A stretch of DNA of 7,067 bases, taken from contig CAIYOL010000412.1 in NCBI GenBank assembly GCA_903927855.1, positions 1 through 7,067 on the forward strand. Reading direction: 5' to 3'. The translations under genes and the position numbers were made by a program. This stretch comes from an uncultured Planctomycetota bacterium. GTDB taxonomy: Bacteria; Planctomycetota; Phycisphaerae; Sedimentisphaerales; Anaerobacaceae. Below are positions 1 through 5,565 of this stretch, piece after piece. Under the pieces are notes generated by a model, which saw only the letters and a program-made list of their open reading frames with translations, was not told the DNA's origin and made no database searches. Position 1 is the first letter of the stretch. Each line of letters starts with the position of its first letter.

Positions 1-120
1 AGATTGTTCCTGTTAACATTCGGAATCACTAGAGCTATGGCGTGCTCGTCGTATTGGGCCGAGACCCCAAAAGTTTGGTTGCATAGGGCTGGTCTGTTTG
101 GTATTATTGCGAATCTTTAA
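1..120 (+). CDS. Possible 3' end of an upstream gene (unidentified)
   Basis: Frame 1 is open from the first base to a TAA at 118-120, giving 39 residues that end in GLFGIIANL. The tail is hydrophobic and rich in aromatic residues, so it could be the end of a membrane protein, but I do not recognise a family. Frame 2 is also open from 17 to 139, which weakens the case, and 39 open codons can occur by chance. If it is real, the operon is preceded by a gene on the same strand ending about 140 bases before the transketolase start. Sequence upstream of the window is needed to decide. Confidence 0.25.
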   Translation, partial: RLFLLTFGITRAMACSSYWAETPKVWLHRAGLFGIIANL

Positions 121-200
121 TAGGAAGGTTTGAGTGGTTTTAAGAGAAGGGCAACCCGGCTTCGTCAGGGACTACGCCGCGGCAAGAGTTTGATGGTTAA

Positions 201-230
201 TAGACAGAAGACGCAAGGCATAAGTATAGA
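201..230 (+). promoter_or_regulatory. Weak candidate sigma-70-type promoter of the operon
   Basis: TAGACA at 201-206 matches the -35 consensus at 5 of 6 positions. TATAGA at 225-230 matches the -10 consensus at 4 of 6, with an 18-base spacer. Transcription would begin near 237, giving a leader of about 27 bases. Both elements overlap the direct repeat, so a protein bound there would control access. The match is modest and the call tentative. Confidence 0.22.
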
Positions 231-239
231 CAAAAGACG
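201..239 (+). repeat. Direct repeat TAGACARAAGACG, two copies
   Basis: TAGACAGAAGACG at 201-213 recurs as TAGACAAAAGACG at 227-239, with one mismatch in 13 bases and a start-to-start distance of 26. It lies 25-63 bases before the first operon gene, where an operator would be expected. It could be a tandem binding site for a regulator of the operon, but two copies could also be chance. Confidence 0.45.
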
Positions 240-248
240 TTTGAAATC

Positions 249-257
249 AGGAGATGA
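249..257 (+). promoter_or_regulatory. Ribosome binding site of the first operon gene
   Basis: AGGAGATGA matches the extended anti-Shine-Dalgarno complement AGGAGGTGA at 8 of 9 bases. It lies 6 bases before ATG 264 and directly abuts GTG 258, so it favours ATG 264 as the start. Confidence 0.6.
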
Positions 258-263
258 GTGGGT

Positions 264-1088
264 ATGGCAATTTCCGCTAAAAAGATAAAAGAACTGGAAA
301 AAGCAGCGAAGAGGATACGGTATGATATCGTGATGATGATTGGGTCGGGTAAGCCCGGGCATCTGGGCGGGTCGTGCTCAATCGCTGATATTGTCGCGGT
401 GCTTTATTTTCACAAGATGCGGCATAATCCAAAGGAGCCGAAGTGGTCTGACAGGGATAGACTCCTGCTGAGCAAAGGCCACGCGGCACTGGCGCAATAC
501 GCGGCCTTAGCCGAGTGCGGGTATTTCCCAAAGAAAGAATTAAGCACCCTGAAGGAATTGGGCACGATAGTGCAGGGACATCCTGAGATGCGAAGAATGC
601 CGGGCATCGAGGCATACACAGGGTCACTGGGACAGGGACTAAGCGTTGCCTGCGGAATAGCGATGGCGGGGAAAATTGATAAGAAAAATTACAAGGTTTA
701 CTGCATCGTCGGAGATGGAGAAATAGCTGAGGGGCAGATATGGGAAGCGTCGATGACGGCGGCCTTTTATAAATTAGACAACCTCATTGCCTTTTTCGAT
801 AAGAACCTTGTGCAGGCGACGGGGCCTATCGTCGAGCGATACGATACGAATCCGCACGTGGAGAAATGGAAGGCGTTCGGCTGGGAGGTTTTTGAAATCG
901 ACGGACACAATATCAAGCAAATAGCCGATGCGCTGGACGACGCGGATAAAGTCAAGGGCAAGCCCGTTATGATCGTCGCCCGGACGGTGAAGAGCAAGGG
1001 AGTGCCTTTTGCCGAGGGCAAGGCGGATTTCCATCACGGGATAATGACACAGGAACAATATGAAACAGCGAGAAAGCTGTTCGAGTAG
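264..1088 (+). CDS. Transketolase, N-terminal (thiamine diphosphate-binding) subunit
   Basis: This 274-residue protein corresponds to the first third of a full-length transketolase, as in archaeal and many bacterial split enzymes. With the next gene product it should form a cytosolic thiamine-diphosphate enzyme that moves a two-carbon ketol unit from a ketose donor to an aldose acceptor. Visible motifs are KPGHLGGS with His33, SKGHAAL with His73, GSLGQGLS at 120-127, and the cofactor motif from GDG at 150-152 to Asn181 with EGQIWEA between. FHHG near 256-259 supplies another conserved histidine. ATG 264 is preferred because an extended ribosome site sits 6 bases upstream; GTG 258 would add only Met-Gly. 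The position in a sugar-acid operon suggests a dedicated catabolic enzyme rather than the housekeeping pentose-phosphate one, and the donor substrate cannot be read from the sequence. Other ThDP enzymes such as DXS are less likely because the protein is short and the transketolase motifs are intact. Confidence 0.93.
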   Translation: MAISAKKIKELEKAAKRIRYDIVMMIGSGKPGHLGGSCSIADIVAVLYFHKMRHNPKEPKWSDRDRLLLSKGHAALAQYAALAECGYFPKKELSTLKELGTIVQGHPEMRRMPGIEAYTGSLGQGLSVACGIAMAGKIDKKNYKVYCIVGDGEIAEGQIWEASMTAAFYKLDNLIAFFDKNLVQATGPIVERYDTNPHVEKWKAFGWEVFEIDGHNIKQIADALDDADKVKGKPVMIVARTVKSKGVPFAEGKADFHHGIMTQEQYETARKLFE

Positions 1089-1101
1089 TAAGGATAAATT
1101 A

Positions 1102-2028
1102 ATGGGTATGCGAAATTGCAGAACGGTATACGGCGAAACATTAGTTGAATTGGGCAAAGAAAACGAGCGAATCGTGGTATTGGAAGCAGACCTTGGCAAG
1201 ACCACGATGACGAAACTTTTCGAGAAGGAATTCCCGGGGCGGTTCTTCGAGATGGGCATCGGCGAGCAGAATATGATTTCCACCGCGGCGGGTCTGGCGC
1301 TATCCGGCAAGATTGCGTTCGCAAATTCCTTCGCGGTATTTGCCACCGGACGGCCATACGACCAGATTCGCGTCAGCTGCATTGGCAAACTGAATGTGAA
1401 GATTGTCGGCTCAAGCTGCGGGCTTTCAGATTTCGGAGATGGGGCTACGCACCAAAGCATCGAGGACGTCGCCATTATGCGAGCGATACCCAATATGACA
1501 ATCCTGTCCCCTGCCGACGGGATAGAGACGAAAAAGATGACAAGGGCGGCGGCCGATTACGACGGGCCGGTGTATATGCGCATCCTCCGCAATGACGTGC
1601 CGGACGTTACCGACGAAAAGCAGGAATTCAAAATCGGTACGCCCTCCGTGATACGGGAAGGTTCGGACGTTACGGTATTTGCCCACGGCTATATGATTTA
1701 TAAGGCACTGAAGGCCGCCGAGACACTGGAAAAGGAAGGCATATCCCTGCGGATAGTCAATGTCAGCACTTTGAAGCCGATTGACGAGAATATAATCAAA
1801 AAATTGGCGAGCGGAGTAAAGGGGGTCGTAACGGTCGAGGAGCACACGATAATGGGCGGGCTTGCCAGCGCTATTGCTTTTATACTGAGAGGGATGGCGA
1901 TACCGATGGAGGCGGTCGCGATACAGGATTGTTTCGGACAATCGGCGCTGAGCTATGAACAGCTTCTGGAACATTACGGCCTGACAGATACGGCGATTGT
2001 CAAGGCGGTCAAAAAGGTTTTAGGGTGA
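1102..2028 (+). CDS. Transketolase, C-terminal (pyrimidine-binding and C-terminal domain) subunit
   Basis: This 308-residue partner of the preceding gene carries the transketolase Pyr domain and the C-terminal domain. The motif MGIGEQNM at 51-58 contains Glu55, the residue expected to contact the aminopyrimidine ring and activate the cofactor. DGATHQSIEDVA at 113-124 and the following RAIPNMTILSPAD are typical of the family. The C-terminal domain begins near residue 185 and includes the VSTLKPID and VEEHTIMGGL segments. The start at ATG 1102 is chosen because AAGGA at 1090-1094 lies 7 bases upstream. An ATG at 1060 in the same frame would add 14 poorly conserved-looking residues and overlap the preceding gene. 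The gap from that gene is 13 bases, consistent with equimolar production of the two subunits. Both proteins begin Met-Gly-Met if the earlier start of the N subunit were used, probably a coincidence. Confidence 0.93.
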   Translation: MGMRNCRTVYGETLVELGKENERIVVLEADLGKTTMTKLFEKEFPGRFFEMGIGEQNMISTAAGLALSGKIAFANSFAVFATGRPYDQIRVSCIGKLNVKIVGSSCGLSDFGDGATHQSIEDVAIMRAIPNMTILSPADGIETKKMTRAAADYDGPVYMRILRNDVPDVTDEKQEFKIGTPSVIREGSDVTVFAHGYMIYKALKAAETLEKEGISLRIVNVSTLKPIDENIIKKLASGVKGVVTVEEHTIMGGLASAIAFILRGMAIPMEAVAIQDCFGQSALSYEQLLEHYGLTDTAIVKAVKKVLG

Positions 2029-2033
2029 CATAT

Positions 2034-3083
2034 ATGAAAATGATGAAAGCCGTAGTCAAATATGAGAATAAACCCAATGCGACGGAGCTGCGGGAAGTGC
2101 CGGTGCCGGAAATCGGCGAGAGTGACGTATTGGTGGAAGTAGCATACGTCGGCGTCTGCGGGACTGACCCGCATATGCACAATGGCACAGTGGTATTCAA
2201 ATTTAACTGTCCTTTTATTCTGGGACACGAATTCGCGGGCAAGATTGTTAAAGCGGGAAAACAAGTAAGCAAATTCAAGGTCGGGGACAGGGTTACATCT
2301 GAGACGCACGCAGACTACTGCGGCAGTTGCGCACTTTGCCGAAGCAATAATTATCATCTATGCAGGGAACGAAAAGGATTTGGTTTTCATCTCGACGGGG
2401 CATATACAAAATATGTCAAGGTTCCGGGCAGGATTCTGCACAAGGTGCCTGAGAATGTTTCGCTAAAGGCGGCGTCGGTAACGGAGCCGTTCTGCGTGGC
2501 GTATAAATCGGTTATATGCAACAGCACGGTAAATCCGGGCGATACGGTGGTCGTGATTGGGCCTGGACCGATAGGCCTGTTGTGTATGAAGATGGCACAA
2601 TTATCGGGGGCAAGTGAAATCATCGCTATCGGCGCAGAGGGCGACGACGAACGGCTGAAATTATCGAAGGAATTCGGCGCAACAATCGCCATTAACAGCA
2701 GCAAGGAAGACGCCCTGCCTAAGATAATGTCTTTGGGCGACGGCTACGGCGCGGATTTAATCGTTGATACGGCCGGTCCAGCCGAGACGCTGAAATTATC
2801 TATGAGCGCGGTGCGTCCGAACGGCCAGATTACGAAAATCGGGTGGGGACCGAAACCAGTAAACTTCAGTTTGGACCCGCTGATTGCAAAATCAGTCACC
2901 TTGAAGGGACATTTCAGCCATACGTGGGACGTATGGGAGAAATGTCTTACACTGATGAGCAAGGGGCAGGTTGATTTGGAGCGTTTAGTTACACACGAGC
3001 TTCCGATTGACAAATGGGAAGAGGCGTTTGAGCTTGTAGAAAGTAAAAAGGCAATGAAAGTGGTTTTGACACCGATTGATTAA
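2034..3083 (+). CDS. Zinc-dependent medium-chain alcohol/polyol dehydrogenase
   Basis: The 349-residue protein belongs to the zinc-containing MDR family that includes sorbitol, threonine, L-idonate and L-galactonate dehydrogenases; it should oxidise a secondary hydroxyl to a ketone with NAD(P)+. Catalytic-zinc ligands are Cys42 in GVCGTD, His65-Glu66 in GHEF and probably Glu151 in EPF. Structural-zinc cysteines are 96, 99, 102 and 110. The Rossmann fold has GPGPIG at 176-181. The second strand ends IIAIG and is followed by AEGDDERL, without an acidic residue directly at the strand end, so cofactor preference is uncertain. GTG 2025 and ATG 2040 or 2043 are other possible starts; ATG 2034 is chosen because AGGGTGA at 2022-2028, overlapping the previous stop, is 5 bases upstream. 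In this operon the likely substrate is a sugar acid or polyol, oxidised next to the terminal CH2OH to give a ketol that transketolase can use. The exact substrate cannot be read from the sequence. Confidence 0.88.
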   Translation: MKMMKAVVKYENKPNATELREVPVPEIGESDVLVEVAYVGVCGTDPHMHNGTVVFKFNCPFILGHEFAGKIVKAGKQVSKFKVGDRVTSETHADYCGSCALCRSNNYHLCRERKGFGFHLDGAYTKYVKVPGRILHKVPENVSLKAASVTEPFCVAYKSVICNSTVNPGDTVVVIGPGPIGLLCMKMAQLSGASEIIAIGAEGDDERLKLSKEFGATIAINSSKEDALPKIMSLGDGYGADLIVDTAGPAETLKLSMSAVRPNGQITKIGWGPKPVNFSLDPLIAKSVTLKGHFSHTWDVWEKCLTLMSKGQVDLERLVTHELPIDKWEEAFELVESKKAMKVVLTPID

Positions 3084-3115
3084 AGTATGACTTTGAATTT
3101 TTTGGGGCAAACAAG

Positions 3116-4009
3116 ATGAAGAAAATAGGATTTATCGGATTGGGAATAATGGGTAAGCCGATGGCGATGAACCTGATTAAGGCAGGTTACAGCCTGATAG
3201 TTTATGATATCAAGCGGGAGGCGGTTAAAGAGGTCGTGGCGACCGGCGCTAAGGAAGGTAAGAGCAGCAAGGATGTCGCGGCACAAAGCGAAGTTGTGAT
3301 TACCATGCTGCCTAATTCGCCTGATGTGAAAGAGGCGGTGCTCGGAAAAAACGGAGTTTTAGAAGGTGCAAAAGCAGGATTGATTCTGGTTGATATGAGC
3401 TCGATAGCCCCTATGGTTTCCAAAGAGGTTGCAACAGAGGTTGAGAAAAAAGGCGTTGAGATGTTAGATGCGCCGGTGAGCGGCGGAGAGCCGAAGGCCA
3501 AAGACGCGACGCTTTCAATTATGGTAGGCGGCAAGAAAGAGGTCTTCGAGCAGGTCGAAGGCATCCTGAAGGTTATGGGCTCGTCGGCTGTTTTGGTCGG
3601 GGACATTGGCAGCGGAAACATAACGAAGCTTGCGAACCAGATAATCGTGGCATTAAATATCGCAGCGATGTCCGAGGCAATGGTGATGGCGACAAAGGCG
3701 GGCGTGGACCCGGAAAAGGTTTTCCAGGCCATTCGCGGGGGACTGGCAGGCAGCAACGTGCTCAACGCGAAGGTGCCTCTGGTTTTGGAGGGCAATTTTA
3801 AGCCGGGCTTTCGGATTGAATTGCATATCAAGGATTTGGCCAATGCCCTGGACACCGCCCATTCAGTCGGCGTCCCCGTGCCTTTAACCAGCGGAGTAAT
3901 GGAGATTATGCAGGCGCTTAAGGTTGACGGAAAAGGAGGCAATGACCACGGCGGTATTGTCCAGTTCTACGAGAAGTTAGCCAAAGCGGAGGTCAGGCAC
4001 CAAAAATAG
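3116..4009 (+). CDS. garR: 2-hydroxy-3-oxopropionate (tartronate semialdehyde) reductase, GarR-like
   Basis: The 297-residue protein is a beta-hydroxyacid dehydrogenase closely resembling my recollection of E. coli GarR along its whole length (294 residues there). GarR reduces tartronate semialdehyde to D-glycerate in the cytosol. The nucleotide-binding motif GLGIMG is at 8-13, and Asp31 at the end of the second strand suggests NADH. The segment ITMLPNSPDVKE is GarR-like, as is DMSSIAP at 93-99. The substrate-binding DAPVSGGEPKA is at 118-128. The catalytic lysine is Lys171 in GNITKLANQ, followed by VALNIAAMSEA and GFRIELHIKDLANALD at 231-246. The start has only a weak ribosome site, GGGG at 3104-3107. 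A 32-base gap follows the dehydrogenase gene. None of the usual companions (GarL aldolase, GarK kinase, glyoxylate carboligase) is within the window, so another source of tartronate semialdehyde must be found; the transketolase is a candidate. GlxR and 3-hydroxyisobutyrate dehydrogenase are related alternatives but fit less well. Confidence 0.88.
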   Translation: MKKIGFIGLGIMGKPMAMNLIKAGYSLIVYDIKREAVKEVVATGAKEGKSSKDVAAQSEVVITMLPNSPDVKEAVLGKNGVLEGAKAGLILVDMSSIAPMVSKEVATEVEKKGVEMLDAPVSGGEPKAKDATLSIMVGGKKEVFEQVEGILKVMGSSAVLVGDIGSGNITKLANQIIVALNIAAMSEAMVMATKAGVDPEKVFQAIRGGLAGSNVLNAKVPLVLEGNFKPGFRIELHIKDLANALDTAHSVGVPVPLTSGVMEIMQALKVDGKGGNDHGGIVQFYEKLAKAEVRHQK

Positions 4010-4025
4010 TGAAAGGATTCTGTTT

Positions 4026-5363
4026 ATGTTCCTGATTGTACTTCTTGTCATCAGCATACTTTTTATTGTAATTTCGACGGTCAAATTTCAGTTGCATCCC
4101 TTTCTGGCCCTTATATTTGCGGCGATTGGATTCGGCTTGTTCGCGCGGATGCCGCTTCCCGAAATTGCCAAATCAATTAACGGCGGGTTCGGCGACACTA
4201 TCGGCAAAATAGGAATCGTAATCATCGCGGGCATCATCATCGGGACATTTCTTGAGCGTTCGGGCGGCGCATTCGCAATTGCCGACTGGATTTTGAAAAT
4301 TATCGGCCAAAGCCACGTCCCTCTGGCAATGGCGATTATCGGCTACATCGTTTCCATACCGGTTTTTGCGGATTCCGGCTTCGTTATCCTTATGCCGCTG
4401 AACAGGGCGCTTTCCAAGAGGGCTAAAATATCACTTATGGGACCGGTAGTGGCTTTGGCGGTCGGTCTTACTGCCACGCATTGCTTAGTGCCGCCGACGC
4501 CGGGGCCCATAGCCGCAGCCGGCATACTTAACGCCGACCTCGGACTGGTTATTTTATTCGGTCTGATTGTTGCTGCTTTTGCCGTGGCGGTCGGCTGGCT
4601 ATTCGCCGTAAAATTCGCCGCTAAAATTTATGTCGATCCCAATCCGGAACTTTCGGAGGCGGATGTGGAAGCTCGGCTCAGAGAAGCCCCCTCTGCATTG
4701 AAGTCATTTATTCCGATTATATTACCGATGGTTTTAATCATATTTAAATCTTTTTCAGATTTTCCGTCGCACCCGTTCGGGGAAGGCAGCTTGAAAAATT
4801 TTGTAGGCTTTATAGGAGAGCCGGTCATTGCACTAATGATTGGGACGCTTCTGGCCTTCCGGCTTCCAAGAAAGCTTGACAAGCAGATGTTATCTACCAC
4901 CGGCTGGGTGGGACAATCGATAATAGATTCAGCCATTATAATTATGATTACCGGGGCGGGCGGGGCATTTGGGATGGTTTTGCGGAATTCACCGATTGCG
5001 GATGTGCTTAGCAAGTCTTTGTCACAAGCCAACCTGGGTATTTGGCTGCCGTTTATTATCGCAGCGGCCTTAAAAACCGCCCAGGGTTCGTCGACAGTTT
5101 CGCTGATTACGACAGCATCGTTGATGATGCCGTTAATGTCATCTTTAGGTTTCGAGTCTCCAGTTGCCAAGGCGCTGGTAGTATCTTCCATAGCAGCCGG
5201 GGCAATGGTCGTTTCTCACGCGAATGACAGCTTTTTCTGGGTAATTACGCAAATGGCCAAAATGGACATCAAAACCGGCTATAAATTACATACGGTAGCT
5301 ACTTTGATTATAGGAGTTACCTCAGGTCTGGTCGTTTGGGTCCTTAGCTTGATTCTCCTGTAA
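4026..5363 (+). CDS. GntP-family gluconate/sugar-acid permease
   Basis: This 445-residue inner-membrane protein has about a dozen hydrophobic segments and the length usual for the family. It probably imports a sugar acid by proton symport. Family signatures are PVFADSGFVILMPL at 112-125, HCLVPPTPGPIAA at 152-164, KTAQGSSTVSLIT at 350-362 and SHANDSFFWV at 397-406. The polar stretch 201-226 would be a central cytoplasmic loop. ATG 4026 has AAGGA at 4013-4017, 8 bases upstream. It is the last gene of the operon, 16 bases after the reductase, and its presence argues that the substrate is a carboxylated sugar rather than a neutral sugar. Relatives include GntT, IdnT, DsdX and YgbN, which carry gluconate, idonate, D-serine and unassigned acids respectively, so the family alone does not fix the substrate. 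No clear intrinsic terminator follows the stop codon. Confidence 0.92.
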   Translation: MFLIVLLVISILFIVISTVKFQLHPFLALIFAAIGFGLFARMPLPEIAKSINGGFGDTIGKIGIVIIAGIIIGTFLERSGGAFAIADWILKIIGQSHVPLAMAIIGYIVSIPVFADSGFVILMPLNRALSKRAKISLMGPVVALAVGLTATHCLVPPTPGPIAAAGILNADLGLVILFGLIVAAFAVAVGWLFAVKFAAKIYVDPNPELSEADVEARLREAPSALKSFIPIILPMVLIIFKSFSDFPSHPFGEGSLKNFVGFIGEPVIALMIGTLLAFRLPRKLDKQMLSTTGWVGQSIIDSAIIIMITGAGGAFGMVLRNSPIADVLSKSLSQANLGIWLPFIIAAALKTAQGSSTVSLITTASLMMPLMSSLGFESPVAKALVVSSIAAGAMVVSHANDSFFWVITQMAKMDIKTGYKLHTVATLIIGVTSGLVVWVLSLILL

Positions 5364-5386
5364 CGGACTGAAGAGAGGTTAAAAAC

Positions 5387-5460
5387 TGCGCCCGGCAGGA
5401 CTCGGACCTGCAACCTATGGGTTCGAAGCCCATCACTCTATCCAATTGAGCTACGGGCGC
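5387..5460 (-). tRNA. tRNA-Arg, anticodon UCG
   Basis: Read on the - strand, the 74 bases fold as a full cloverleaf. The acceptor stem GCGCCCG/CGGGCGC has seven perfect pairs and discriminator A. The D stem is GCTC/GAGT, and the D loop contains the GG pair. The anticodon stem ATGGG/CCCAT encloses loop CTTCGAA with anticodon TCG, which reads CGA and related arginine codons. The variable loop is AGGTT and the T stem is GCAGG/CCTGC. The T loop is TCCGAGT, with C instead of the nearly universal U at position 55. CCA is not encoded and must be added enzymatically. The gene converges on the permease gene with 23 bases between them. Confidence 0.95.
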
Positions 5461-5472
5461 TGATACGTAGCC

Positions 5473-5502
5473 AGTATAAGGCGATATTACGGCGGTTGTC
5501 AA
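5473..5502 (-). promoter_or_regulatory. Promoter of the tRNA-Arg gene
   Basis: On the - strand, TTGACA (complement of 5497-5502) is a perfect -35 box and TATACT (complement of 5473-5478) matches the -10 consensus at 5 of 6 bases, with an 18-base spacer. Transcription would begin near 5466, about 6 bases before the mature tRNA end. This is the strongest promoter-like sequence in the window and suits a constitutive tRNA gene. Confidence 0.75.
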
Positions 5503-5505
5503 CTA

Positions 5506-5530
5506 TTGTGCTATTCGTTCTTTGTGCTAT
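5506..5530 (+). repeat. Direct repeat TTGTGCTAT, two copies, in the divergent promoter region
   Basis: TTGTGCTAT at 5506-5514 recurs at 5522-5530, a period of 16 bases. It lies between the tRNA promoter and the transporter gene. The second copy contributes to the putative -10 box of the transporter. It may be a regulator site or a chance duplication. Confidence 0.4.
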
Positions 5531-5533
5531 CAT
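5506..5533 (+). promoter_or_regulatory. Candidate promoter for the transporter-acyltransferase genes
   Basis: TATCAT at 5528-5533 matches the -10 consensus at 5 of 6 bases. The only -35 candidate, TTGTGC at 5506-5511 with a 16-base spacer, matches at 3 of 6. Initiation near 5540 would place the transcript start upstream of ATG 5566 but downstream of the in-frame TTG at 5506, supporting the later start. Confidence 0.3.
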
Positions 5534-5565
5534 ACCGCCAAGGTGACGTTTTGCGGAAAGATATT

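Larger units (their letters stand above)
121..263 (+). other. Leader region upstream of the transketolase operon
   Basis: This non-coding interval separates the possible upstream gene end from the operon. It contains the 8-base palindrome GCCGCGGC at 176-183, a near-perfect direct repeat at 201-239 and a weak candidate promoter inside that repeat. A 31-codon open frame at 193-288 has no good ribosome binding site and runs into the transketolase gene in another frame, so I do not call it. No intrinsic terminator for the preceding gene is evident. Confidence 0.5.

Noticed and set aside
150..220. Riboswitch-like fragments GGGCAACCC and GACGCAAGGC reminiscent of the cyclic-di-GMP-I (GEMM) riboswitch
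   Set aside because: The two fragments are about 60 bases apart, much further than in GEMM, the tetraloop-receptor and P1 helices cannot be drawn, and the downstream genes are not typical targets.
193..288. Short open frame of 31 codons before the transketolase gene
   Set aside because: It lacks a ribosome binding site, has no recognisable features and overlaps the better-supported transketolase start in another frame.
1060..1101. Upstream in-frame ATG extending the transketolase C-terminal subunit by 14 residues
   Set aside because: It overlaps the end of the N-subunit gene, has no suitable ribosome site and adds a polar stretch not expected in the family, while ATG 1102 has AAGGA at 7 bases.
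774..1493. Long open frame on the - strand across both transketolase genes
   Set aside because: It is antisense to two clearly conserved coding regions and its translation resembles no family; the same applies to the other long - strand frames at 3202-3942 and 4628-5191.
3087..3119. Ten-codon open frame whose TGA overlaps the reductase ATG, possibly a coupling leader peptide
   Set aside because: The geometry is suggestive of reinitiation, but there is no ribosome site before its ATG and such short frames arise often by chance.
5364..5386. Intrinsic terminator between the permease gene and the tRNA
   Set aside because: There is a run of five A on the + strand (five T in the tRNA direction) but no inverted repeat next to it, apart from the tRNA stems themselves.
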